From: an uncultured Verrucomicrobiota bacterium
GTDB taxonomy: Bacteria > Verrucomicrobiota > Verrucomicrobiia > Chthoniobacterales > SZAS-18
Direction of reading: 5' to 3'
Length of the DNA stretch: 13,589 nt
NCBI GenBank assembly: GCA_937871685.1
Contig: CALMOL010000064.1
Coordinates: 1 to 13,589 of the forward strand
How positions within the stretch are numbered: position 1 is the first letter of the stretch; each line of letters begins with the position of its first letter. The position numbers and the translations under genes were made by a program. Below are positions 1 to 7,107 of this stretch, piece after piece. Under the pieces are notes generated by a model. It saw nothing but the letters and a program-made list of their open reading frames with translations, was not told where the DNA came from and did not search any database.

Positions 1-1
1 G

Positions 2-1267
2 CCCAACACCCCACCCGGCCCTCCGCCGGATGAAAGCTCCCGCGGTGAGGCTGCCGCCACGCCGGCCGCCGCGGGCGATGGCGCCACGATTCGCGTGGGA
101 CCACGCGTCGTCATGCTCTCCCGTGAGTTCCTCGCGCTCATCGGGGGCGACGAGGGCTGGTATTGGGCGGTGTGGTCGCGCGAGCGAGATCTGACCCGCT
201 CGACGGACCGCGTGCTGGCCACGCTCGGGCGCCCACCGGCTGGCGGCGGCATCCAAACGCGCTCCCGCGACGGCCAGCGCGAGGCATGGCTCTACAATGG
301 CGCCGGCGAGTGCATTCTCGTGGGCCGTCCCGACACGGCGGAAATCCTCGCGCGGCGGCGCTTCACTTGGAGTTTGGTGGCGGTGGGCGCGGGCGTGCTT
401 GCCCTCGCGCTGGGCGGCGGCTGGTGGATCGTGGGGCGCGCGCTGCGGCCGGTGGACGAGATTTCCGCCGCGGCCGGGCGCATCGCCGAGGGCGACCTCG
501 CCGAGCGCATTCCCCTGTCCCAGACCGACGGCGAGCTGGGCCGGCTGGCCGGCGTGCTCAACTCCACCTTCGCGCGGTTGGAAGCAGCCTTCGCGCGGCA
601 GCGCCGGCTCACGGCCGACGCGGCGCACGAGCTGCGCACGCCGGTGGCGGTGCTGCTTTCCGAGACGCAGGCCACGCTCGCGCGCCCGCGCACCACGGAG
701 GAATACCGCGAAGCGGTGGAAGAATGCCTCGCCGTGGCGCGGCAGATGCGCCGACTCACCGAGTCGCTGCTCGACCTCGCGCGCCTGGACGCCGGCCCAG
801 AGGCGGTCACGCGGAGTCCCATGGACCTCGCCACGGTGGCCGGCGAGTGCGCAACCTTGCTGCGCCCGCTGGCCGAGGAAAAGGAAATCGAGCTGGCCTG
901 CGACCTTGCGCCCGCCCGGGTGCGCGGCGACGCCCACCGCCTCGGGCAGGTGGCCACGAACCTCCTTTCCAACGCCCTCCACTACAACCGCCGCGGCGGC
1001 CGGGTGCGCGTGCGCACGGGCGCGCAGAACGGCCACGCCGTGCTGGAGGTGAGCGACACCGGGCCGGGCATCGCGCCGGAGGACCTGCCGCACATCTTCG
1101 AGCGATTCTGGCGCGCCGATCCCGCGCGCGGCCGCGACGATGGCCGCACCGGTCTTGGCCTAGCCATTGCCAAGGCCGTGGCCGAGGCGCACGGCGGCTC
1201 GCTGGGGGCGGAGAGCGAGCCGGGGGCCGGCGCCGTGTTCACCCTGCGATTGCCGGCGGTGAAGTGA
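2..1267 (+). CDS. Sensor histidine kinase, HAMP/HisKA/HATPase type (5' end outside window)
   Basis: Membrane-bound two-component sensor kinase that autophosphorylates on His and passes the phosphate to a response regulator, whose gene is probably left of the window. The frame is open to the left edge, so the GTG at 95 is probably internal and the gene is partial. Counting residues from 95: the end of an extracytoplasmic sensor domain (1-88), one membrane helix (about 90-114), HAMP (about 115-166), HisKA with AAHELRTP (phospho-acceptor His178), then HATPase_c with N-box N289/N293, G1 DTGPGI (321-326), F-box around HIFERFW (333-339) and G2 GRTGLGLAI (350-358). All catalytic motifs are intact. 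The second membrane helix expected near the N-terminus is not in view. This is the EnvZ/CusS/QseC architecture; the signal sensed cannot be read. It converges on the efflux operon, so a role in controlling efflux is possible but unproven. Confidence 0.93.
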   Translation, partial: PNTPPGPPPDESSRGEAAATPAAAGDGATIRVGPRVVMLSREFLALIGGDEGWYWAVWSRERDLTRSTDRVLATLGRPPAGGGIQTRSRDGQREAWLYNGAGECILVGRPDTAEILARRRFTWSLVAVGAGVLALALGGGWWIVGRALRPVDEISAAAGRIAEGDLAERIPLSQTDGELGRLAGVLNSTFARLEAAFARQRRLTADAAHELRTPVAVLLSETQATLARPRTTEEYREAVEECLAVARQMRRLTESLLDLARLDAGPEAVTRSPMDLATVAGECATLLRPLAEEKEIELACDLAPARVRGDAHRLGQVATNLLSNALHYNRRGGRVRVRTGAQNGHAVLEVSDTGPGIAPEDLPHIFERFWRADPARGRDDGRTGLGLAIAKAVAEAHGGSLGAESEPGAGAVFTLRLPAVK

Positions 1268-1313
1268 GCCGCGGTTTCGGGAACAGCGCGGCGGCTTTTG
1301 GAGCATTGTCATT

Positions 1314-1560
1314 CCTGCTTGTCAGCACCCGCTGACGGCGATTTGCGGAAGGATGGCGACGTTTTGGAGTGCGGTGGCTTGCCACCGCTTTCCTGCCGGC
1401 TACGCCTCGAGCCCAGCCAACGAAAAGGCGAGCGGAGGCGGCGGGTCCATGCTCGGTGGACCGCCTCCCCAAAAAGCGGCAGGAAAGCGGTGGCAAGCCA
1501 CCGCACTCCAAAACGCCGGTGCTCTTCCGCAAGCCGTCGCCGACGGGCGCGACAAGCCGG
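1314..1560. repeat. Nested inverted repeat filling the convergent gap
   Basis: The gap between the kinase stop (1267) and the RND stop (1573) holds a large inverted repeat. The core arms 1361-1398 and 1477-1514 are perfect complements over 38 bp. Outside them, 1314-1360 pairs imperfectly with 1515-1560; most mismatches are transitions, with a shared CTTCCGCAA block and a GACAAGC block. Inside the 78-bp loop a smaller hairpin pairs GGAGGCGG...GTCCA (about 1434-1449) with TGGACCGCCTCC (about 1457-1468). One arm read in frame gives LECGGLPPLSC, which I remember as a common spurious peptide from Verrucomicrobia intergenic repeats. There is no transposase and no T-run after either arm. As RNA it would form a very stable stem on either strand, so it could act as a bidirectional 3'-end structure, which is inference. 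Best call: a REP or MITE-like non-autonomous repeat. Confidence 0.9.
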
Positions 1561-1572
1561 ATCGAACCTGCC

Positions 1573-4500
1573 CTAATGCGCTCCCGCCGGGGCGGGCGTG
1601 CCGGCGGGGACGATGGGCTCGCCTGGCTTCTCCTTCTTCTCGTCGTCCCCCGGCTTCCGCGCCTCTTCCCGGGCGCCGGACAATTTCTCCACCCGCACGA
1701 AGAACACCGGGTAGAAGAAGGTCGCGAGGAAGGTGGACGCCACCATGCCGCCGATGACCACGTAGCCCATCACCTGCCGGCCCAGCGCGCCGGCGCCGCT
1801 CGAGAGCGCGAGCGGCACGCAGCCGAGGATGAAGGCGAAGCTCGTCATCAGGATCGGCCGCAGGCGCAGCTTGGCGCTTTCCAACGCGGCCTCGACGAGG
1901 CCCATGCCCTCCTCGTGCTTCATCTTCGCGAACTCGATGATGAGGATGGCGTTCTTGGCCGCGAGGCCGATGAGCATCACGAGGCCGATCTGGGCATAGA
2001 CGTTGTTCTCGTAGCCCCCGATCCACAGCCCCGCGAACGCGCCGAAGATCGCGATGGGCAGGCCGAGCAGCACGCTGAAGGGCAGCGACCAGCTCTCGTA
2101 TTGCGCGGCGAGGATCAGGAAGACGAAAAGGAGCGAGATGCCGAAGATCACGGTGGACGACACGCCCTCCTGCGCGCGCTTTTCCTGGTAGCTCATGCCC
2201 GTGTAGGCGATCCCCATCTCGGCGGGCATCGTCTGCGCGAAGACTTCCTCCAGCGCGCGCATCGCCTGCGCGGTGGAGTAGCCGGGCGCGGCGGTGGCGT
2301 TGATCTGCGCGGAGCGATAAAGGTTGTAGCGCATGGTGAACTCGGGGCCGCTCGTCGGCTCGGGGTTCATCACGGCGCGCAGCGGCACCATGTTGCCGTC
2401 GGAATTCTTCACGAAATACTCGCCGATCTGCTCCGACCGCTGCCGGAACTCGCCCTCGGCCTGCACATACACCTGCCACTGCCGGCCGAAGCGGTTGAAG
2501 TAGTTGATGAAATAAGACCCCATGAAGGTCTGGAGCGTCTGATACACGTCGCCCAGCGCGAGGTTCTGCTTGAGCACCTTCTCTCGGTCCACGCGCATCA
2601 GCACCTGCGGCACGGCCGGGGAGAAGGTGGGGATGAGGCCGGCGATCTCCTTGCGCTGCCCCGCGGCGCCGAGGAACTTGCCCACGTTCTCCGCCAGGAA
2701 GGCGAGGTCTTTCCCCCCGCGGTCCTGAAGCATGAGGGACACGCCGCCGCTGGAGCCGACGCCGGCGATGGCGGGCGGCGAGAAGGCGAACGCGCGCGCC
2801 TCGGGCAGCGCGGCGAAGGCCCGGTTCACGTGCGCGAGGATGGCCGGGTATTTTTCCTCCGCCTTCTTGCGCTCGCCCCAGTCCTTGAGCGAGACGAAGA
2901 AGAGGCCGGTGTAGGTGGAGTTGACCTGCGAAAGAAGAGAGAAGCCGGCCACGGCGTTCACGTAGCGCACGCCGGGCGTCTTCTGCAGGATTTCCTCGCA
3001 CTGGCGCATCACCTCGTCGGTGCGCTGCAAGGAAGCCGCGTCGGGCAGGACGATCTGGCCGAAGAAGTAGCCCTGGTCCTCGTCGGGCAGGAAGGAGCTG
3101 GCGATGCTCTTCCCCAGCAGGCCGGCGAGCGCCACGAAGCCGCCGAGGATCACCAAGGCCACGAGCGCCTTGCGGATGAGCCAGCGGCAGACATCCACGA
3201 AGCGGCCGGTCACCCGGTCGAAGCCGCGGTTGAACCCGTCGAAGAAACGCTGCCGCCAGCCGCGCTTCCGTTCCCTGTCCTTCGGTCGCAGGAGCAGCGC
3301 GGAGAGCGCCGGCGAGAGCGTGAGGGCGTTGAAGGCGGAGATGAACATCGAGACGGCGATGGTCACCGCGAACTGCTGATACAGCCGCCCCGTGATGCCG
3401 GGGATGAACGCCGTGGGGATGAACACGGCGGCCAGCACCAGCGCGATGGCCACCACCGGGCCGCTCACCTCCTCCATCGCCTTGAAGGTGGCGTCGCGCG
3501 GCGACAACCCGCGCTCGATGTGGTGCTCGACGGCCTCGACCACGACGATGGCGTCGTCCACCACGAGGCCGATGGCGAGCACGAGGCCGAAGAGCGAGAG
3601 CGTGTTGACGGTGAAGCCGAGCACCGGGAACAGCATGAACGTGCCGACGAGCGAGACCGGCACGGCAAGCAAGGGGATGATCGTGGTGCGCCATCCTTGC
3701 AGAAAGATGTAAACGACGAGGATGACGAGGGCGAGCGCCTCCAGGAAGGTCTTGAGGATCTCCTTCATGCCCTCGGAAACCGCCAGCGTGGTGTCCAGGC
3801 ACACGGCGTATTCGAGGTCGGGCGGGAACTTTTCGGAGAGCCGCTTCATCAGCGCCTTGGCGCCGTCGGCCGCGGCGAGGGCGTTGGAGCCGGGGAGCTG
3901 GTAGAGGGCGATCAGCGCGGCGGGCTTGCCGTTGAGCCGGCCGATGATGCCGTAGTTCTGCGCGCCCAGCTCGATGCGCGCCACCTCCCGGACGCGCAGC
4001 ATGGAGCCGTCCGGGTTGGGGCGCACCACGATCTCGCCGAACTCCTCCGGCGTCTGCAGGCGGCCCGGCGCGCGCACCGCGTAGGTGAACTCCTGGCCCT
4101 TGGGCGCGGGCTCGGCGCCGATGGTGCCGGCGGGGTTCACCGCGTTCTGCGCCTGCACGGCCTTGACGATCTCGGGGATGGTGACGCCGAGCTTGGCGAG
4201 CTGGTCGGGGCGCACCCAGATGCGCATCGCGTATTGGCCGGCGCCGAAGATCGTCACGCTGGCGATGCCGGCCACGCGGGTGAACTCGTCGTTCAGGTTG
4301 ATGTTGGCGTAGTTGGCCAGGAAGACGTTGTCGTAGGAGCCCTTGGGCGAGAACAGCCCGAACATGAGCAGCGGCGAGGAGGTGCTCTTCTGCACCGTGA
4401 CGCCGAACTGGTTCACGTCCGCGGGCAACTGCGAGGCGGCCTGCTGGGAGCGCATCTGCGCGAGGATCTGGTCGGTGTTCGGGTTGGTGCCGACCTCGAA

Positions 4501-4779
4501 GTTCACCGTGAGCTTCAGCGTGCCGTCGCTGCCGTTGACGGACTGCATGTAGTTCATCCGGTCCACGCCGCTCATCTGCTGCTCGATGGGCGTGGCGACC
4601 GATTGCTCCACGGTCAGCGCGTCGGCGCCGGTGTAGGTGGTCTTCACCACGATCTCCGGCGGCACGATGTCCGGGAACTGCGCGACGGGCAGGCTCAGAA
4701 AGCAGACCACGCCCACGATGGTCATCAGGATGGAGATGACCATCGCGACGATGGGGCGGTTGATGAAGAAGCGCGACAT
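1573..4779 (-). CDS. RND multidrug efflux pump, inner-membrane subunit (HAE1/AcrB family)
   Basis: Proton-driven inner-membrane pump of a tripartite efflux system; it takes amphiphilic compounds from the periplasm or membrane to an outer-membrane channel. It has 1068 residues, close to AcrB (about 1050). The start MSRFFINRPI is the typical HAE1 N-terminus. TM1 is about 10-30, followed by the first porter region (about 35-335), the TM2-6 block (about 340-500), TM7 (about 538-558), the second porter region (about 560-870) and TM8-12 (about 873-1030). Proton-relay residues are present: D408-D409 in GLVVDDAIVVVEA and K942 in GLAAKNAILIIEFA. FDGFNRGFDRVT at about 513-524 matches the family's inter-repeat linker. 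A charged, Pro-rich tail (about 1035-1068) is an add-on. The start lies 5 nt after the adaptor stop with no clear ribosome site, so coupled translation is likely. Substrate class cannot be told from sequence; the family points to drugs, solvents or dyes and not metals. Confidence 0.97.
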   Translation of the reverse strand: MSRFFINRPIVAMVISILMTIVGVVCFLSLPVAQFPDIVPPEIVVKTTYTGADALTVEQSVATPIEQQMSGVDRMNYMQSVNGSDGTLKLTVNFEVGTNPNTDQILAQMRSQQAASQLPADVNQFGVTVQKSTSSPLLMFGLFSPKGSYDNVFLANYANINLNDEFTRVAGIASVTIFGAGQYAMRIWVRPDQLAKLGVTIPEIVKAVQAQNAVNPAGTIGAEPAPKGQEFTYAVRAPGRLQTPEEFGEIVVRPNPDGSMLRVREVARIELGAQNYGIIGRLNGKPAALIALYQLPGSNALAAADGAKALMKRLSEKFPPDLEYAVCLDTTLAVSEGMKEILKTFLEALALVILVVYIFLQGWRTTIIPLLAVPVSLVGTFMLFPVLGFTVNTLSLFGLVLAIGLVVDDAIVVVEAVEHHIERGLSPRDATFKAMEEVSGPVVAIALVLAAVFIPTAFIPGITGRLYQQFAVTIAVSMFISAFNALTLSPALSALLLRPKDRERKRGWRQRFFDGFNRGFDRVTGRFVDVCRWLIRKALVALVILGGFVALAGLLGKSIASSFLPDEDQGYFFGQIVLPDAASLQRTDEVMRQCEEILQKTPGVRYVNAVAGFSLLSQVNSTYTGLFFVSLKDWGERKKAEEKYPAILAHVNRAFAALPEARAFAFSPPAIAGVGSSGGVSLMLQDRGGKDLAFLAENVGKFLGAAGQRKEIAGLIPTFSPAVPQVLMRVDREKVLKQNLALGDVYQTLQTFMGSYFINYFNRFGRQWQVYVQAEGEFRQRSEQIGEYFVKNSDGNMVPLRAVMNPEPTSGPEFTMRYNLYRSAQINATAAPGYSTAQAMRALEEVFAQTMPAEMGIAYTGMSYQEKRAQEGVSSTVIFGISLLFVFLILAAQYESWSLPFSVLLGLPIAIFGAFAGLWIGGYENNVYAQIGLVMLIGLAAKNAILIIEFAKMKHEEGMGLVEAALESAKLRLRPILMTSFAFILGCVPLALSSGAGALGRQVMGYVVIGGMVASTFLATFFYPVFFVRVEKLSGAREEARKPGDDEKKEKPGEPIVPAGTPAPAGAH

Positions 4780-4784
4780 GGCGG

Positions 4785-6002
4785 TCAGTTGGCGCCCGGG
4801 GCGGCGGCGGGTTCCTTGGCTTCCTTGGGCGCTTCTTTCGGAGGCTCCTTGTCCTTGGGATTCTCCTTGGGCGGCGTCCACGGCTTCGGCACGACGGGCA
4901 TGCCGTTCCTCACCTTGGAAACACCTTCGACCACGACGGATTCTCCGGCTTTCAAGCCGGCAGTGATCACCCAGTCCGGGCCGGTGCGCGCGCCGACCTT
5001 CACCACGCGGACTTCCGCCTTCCCGTCGCCGCCGACGACGACCACTTGGTAGGTGGCCTGCACCTCCGTCACCGCGCGCTGCGGCACGACGACGGCTCCC
5101 TTGAGGACGCTGGCCTCGACGCGCGCCCGGGCGAAGAAGCCGGGGCGCAGCACGTTGCTCGGGTTGGCCATGAGGCCGGTGACGAGGATCGTGCCGGTGC
5201 TCGACTTCACGTCGCGATCGAGCGAGAGCAGGCGCGCCTTGCGGGGAAAGACGGTGCCGTCCGCGAGGAAAAGCTCGAGTTTCTCCGGCCGCTGCTCGAG
5301 CGGCAGGGCCATGAGTTCCTGCGCCTGCTGGAAGGCTTCCAGGTATTCCGCCTCGCTCACCGGGAAGATGATCTTGATCGGGTCCACCGTGGACACCTGC
5401 GCGAGCGGCGTGGTGCCGGTCGGGCTGACGAGATCGCCCACCTGCGCCTTGGCCACGCCGGCGATGCCGTCGATGGGCGCGGTGATCCGGCAGAACTCGA
5501 GGTTCAACTGCGCCTGCCGCACCGCGGCCGTGAGCGCGGCGACCTTCTCGGCGTTGGCAGCATTGGACTGCACCTTGTTCGTGTATTCCTGCTCCGAGAT
5601 GACTTTCTTCTCGAACAGCTCGGTGTTCCGCCTCGCGTCGGCCTCGGTGGCGGCCTGGTTGGCCTTGCCCTGCTCGAGGTCGCCCTTGGCCTGCGCGAGG
5701 GCCGCCACGTAGGCGCGGGGATCGATCTCGAAGAGGAGGTCGCCCTTCTTCACGAAGGCGCCTTCCTGGTATCGGCGCGAGATCACGTTGCCGGTGATGC
5801 GGGCGCGGATGTCGGCGTTCTCGGAGCCGTCGAGCGTGGCGATCCACTCCTTGAAGACCGGCACGTCGCGCGCCGCGGCGGGCGTCACGAGCACCTCGGC
5901 TGGCGGCGGGGGCGGCGGCTCCTTCTTCTTGCAGCCGAAGAGGAGCACGGAACCGGCGAGCAAGCCGGCGAGGGCGGTGCGAAGGGAAGGCCGAAGCATC
6001 AT
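4785..6002 (-). CDS. Periplasmic adaptor (membrane fusion) lipoprotein of RND efflux system
   Basis: AcrA/MexA-type adaptor linking the RND pump to an outer-membrane channel; 405 residues. The N-terminus MMLRPSLRT... has a hydrophobic signal ending in the lipobox LFGC, so Cys24 should be lipidated. KKKE and six prolines follow. Domains: lipoyl half 1 (about 60-98), alpha-helical hairpin (about 98-168, rich in Ala, Gln and Lys), lipoyl half 2 with FCRITAPIDGIAG (about 170-205), beta-barrel (about 208-300) with LRPGFFARARV, and membrane-proximal domain (about 300-375). The C-terminus (376-405) is an unusual Pro/Lys/Glu-rich tail with repeated PPKE and PKEA. ATG occurs twice in tandem (6002 and 5999); either may be used, and neither has a Shine-Dalgarno sequence. 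The frame stays open upstream into the repeat array, but no signal peptide would then be N-terminal, so I reject longer starts. First gene of a two-gene operon; no outer-membrane factor gene follows. Confidence 0.95.
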   Translation of the reverse strand: MMLRPSLRTALAGLLAGSVLLFGCKKKEPPPPPPAEVLVTPAAARDVPVFKEWIATLDGSENADIRARITGNVISRRYQEGAFVKKGDLLFEIDPRAYVAALAQAKGDLEQGKANQAATEADARRNTELFEKKVISEQEYTNKVQSNAANAEKVAALTAAVRQAQLNLEFCRITAPIDGIAGVAKAQVGDLVSPTGTTPLAQVSTVDPIKIIFPVSEAEYLEAFQQAQELMALPLEQRPEKLELFLADGTVFPRKARLLSLDRDVKSSTGTILVTGLMANPSNVLRPGFFARARVEASVLKGAVVVPQRAVTEVQATYQVVVVGGDGKAEVRVVKVGARTGPDWVITAGLKAGESVVVEGVSKVRNGMPVVPKPWTPPKENPKDKEPPKEAPKEAKEPAAAPGAN

Positions 6003-6270
6003 GGATGGGAGGGGGAGATCACCGCGAAGACCCCGCGCAATCGATGCTCCCGACACGGCGCGCGCGCCATTGCCCTTCAGGCGTGGAATCGCCTCTCCCA
6101 AATGAGAGAGCGCCGCCTCCAGCACTAGGCAGCGATCTCCCAGGAGAGTGGAGTGAGGACTTGGAAAGACCCCAGGCGCAGCGCTGTCACACCCTTCCTG
6201 CCCGTGGCCCGCCACCGTTCTCGTCCTCCCGAAGAAGGGGCAAGTCCCTCCAGAACTGAGTGCTCCGTCA
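6003..6270. other. Leader/intergenic region upstream of the efflux operon
   Basis: No convincing gene. This stretch must hold the efflux promoter unless transcription comes from further up, but I see no clear -35/-10 pair on the - strand. It contains one copy of the dispersed CTCCC palindrome (separate entry). On the - strand at 6238-6225 there is a small hairpin with stem CCUUC/GGAGG and a UUCG loop, which would fold well in a leader RNA but has no T-run after it. I see no operator-like inverted repeat of the TetR or MarR kind close to the adaptor start. Confidence 0.5.
6093..6110. repeat. Dispersed CTCTCCCAAATG palindrome, copy 1 (degenerate)
   Basis: CTCTCCCAAATGAGAGAG. It matches the family seen perfectly at 11651-11666 (TCTCCCAAATGGGAGA) except for one G-to-A change in the right arm, and it still pairs CTCTC with GAGAG. 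It lies about 90 bp upstream of the adaptor start. Likely a REP-type intergenic palindrome; a regulatory role is not shown. Confidence 0.6.
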
Positions 6271-6730
6271 TCCAGCGTTGGACGACTTTCATCCAAGTTT
6301 AACGGGGACCTCATCCAAAGTTGGATGATCCCCCATCCAAACTTGGATGGCCCCTCATCCAAGGTTGGATGCCTCTTCCTTTAAGGTTGGACGATCTTCA
6401 TCCAAGTTTAGACGACTTTCATCCAACCTTAGATGCCTCCCCATCTAAAGTTGGACGACTTTCATCCAAGGTTGGATGCCACCCCATCCAAGGTTGAACG
6501 AAAGACTTCCAACGTTGGACGGATCTGGTCCAACCTTGGACGAAGTTCATCCAACCTTGGATGCCTCCTCATCTAAAGTTGGACGGCTTTGGTTCAACGT
6601 TGGACGACATCCATCCAAGGTTGGACGAGAGTCGTCCAACCTTGGACGACTTCCGTCCAACCTTGGATGGGATGCCTCTAAACTTGGATGGCATCGCCGT
6701 GAGCTTGGACAAGGGCCGTCCAACGGTGGA
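6271..6730. repeat. Phased array of 22 palindromic units, 21-22 bp period
   Basis: Twenty-two 12-bp units with consensus TCCAA-NN-TTGGA start at 6271, 6292, 6314, 6336, 6358, 6380, 6401, 6422, 6444, 6465, 6487, 6508, 6529, 6550, 6572, 6593, 6614, 6635, 6656, 6677, 6698 and 6719. Fourteen intervals are 21 bp and seven are 22 bp (mean 21.33), that is about two helical turns, so all units face the same side of the DNA. Ten units are exact; the others mostly carry one or two C-to-T or G-to-A changes, and unit 21 is badly decayed. Spacers are 9 or 10 nt and vary. The central dinucleotide is free (GG, CC, AG, AC, CG, GT, GC). In many units the palindrome extends outward to CATCCAA...TTGGATG. The array lies between the ndh stop and the efflux operon. 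No known element fits; function unknown. Confidence 0.95.
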
Positions 6731-6810
6731 TGACCGGCAACCGACCGATGGCGGACATCGGCATTCGCTGGCGGCTCGCTCACCAAGCACGTGCGGAAAA
6801 GAACCTCGGT

Positions 6811-6860
6811 GCGTCGCGGCGCGACGCCAGCCCGTAGCCCGGGGGTTTAACCCGCGGGGC
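6811..6860. repeat. Two adjacent palindromes
   Basis: 6811-6827 is a perfect palindrome around one central G (GCGTCGCG-G-CGCGACGC). 6837-6860 is an imperfect one with GCCC/GGGC ends and a GGG-TTTAA-CCC centre. Together they could form two stem-loops at the DNA or RNA level. On the - strand they lie about 300 nt after the ndh stop. There is no T-run, so a classical terminator is not supported. Confidence 0.65.
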
Positions 6861-6866
6861 GCCCGG

Positions 6867-6921
6867 CCCCCCCCCCGCCCGGACCCCGGGGCATCCCCCC
6901 CCCGGCCCCCGTGCCCCCCCC
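6867..6921 (-). other. C-homopolymer tract; G-quadruplex-capable on the - strand
   Basis: The + strand has C-runs of 10 (6867-6876), 9 (6895-6903), 5 (6906-6910) and 8 (6914-6921), with further GGG/CCC groups between. The - strand therefore has more than four G-tracts separated by short loops, the standard pattern for an intramolecular G-quadruplex. It lies in the sense strand downstream of ndh, so any read-through RNA would carry it. Run lengths like these are also where sequencing errors gather, so exact counts should be treated with care. Confidence 0.6.
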
Positions 6922-7038
6922 GGCCGGCGGCGCGGCGCGACGCCTGCGGCAGGCCGGCCTCGTCCTCGCGCCAGCGCCTCCGGCAAGCGTCGCTCCGCGA
7001 CACGGGTGCATTCACTGAGATATTTGGTCGCACGCAGC

Positions 7039-7107
7039 AGAGCGTAATCGAGGTCTTCGCGCGTCGCGGAGAGACCAGAAGCCACCCCGAAACTTCGATT
7101 ACGCTCT
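7039..7107. repeat. 16-bp inverted repeat, 37-bp spacer
   Basis: Arms 7039-7054 (AGAGCGTAATCGAGGT) and 7092-7107 (ACTTCGATTACGCTCT) are complementary at 15 of 16 positions. The arms are AT-richer than the surroundings. The loop holds CGCGCGTCGCG. It begins about 47 nt after the ndh stop on the - strand. It could be a 3'-end stem-loop, a protein site or the ends of a tiny non-autonomous element; there is no T-run. Confidence 0.8.

Noticed and set aside
1361..1514. Intrinsic (rho-independent) terminator
   Set aside because: The stem is strong but far longer than usual and neither side is followed by a T-run; I list it as a repeat and leave 3'-end function as a possibility.
1369..5052. Very long + strand open frame (1227 codons)
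   Set aside because: It is antisense to the clear RND pump and adaptor genes and is His/Asp/Glu/Arg-rich nonsense, as expected opposite GC-rich coding DNA.
1573..5847. Adaptor-pump fusion protein
   Set aside because: The part before MSRFFINRP is the adaptor gene read in the wrong frame; the true adaptor frame ends at 4785, 5 nt before the pump start.
4785..6362. Longer adaptor starting inside the array
   Set aside because: It would place 120 low-complexity residues before the lipoprotein signal; the tandem ATG at 6002/5999 gives a proper signal peptide.
6271..6730. CRISPR array
   Set aside because: The repeats are 12-16 bp palindromes with 9-10 nt spacers; both are far too short, the repeats vary and there are no cas genes.
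6271..6730. Plasmid-type iteron origin
   Set aside because: Iterons of about 20-22 bp are usually direct repeats beside an AT-rich stretch and a rep gene; here the units are palindromic, there is no rep gene and no AT-rich segment beside the array.
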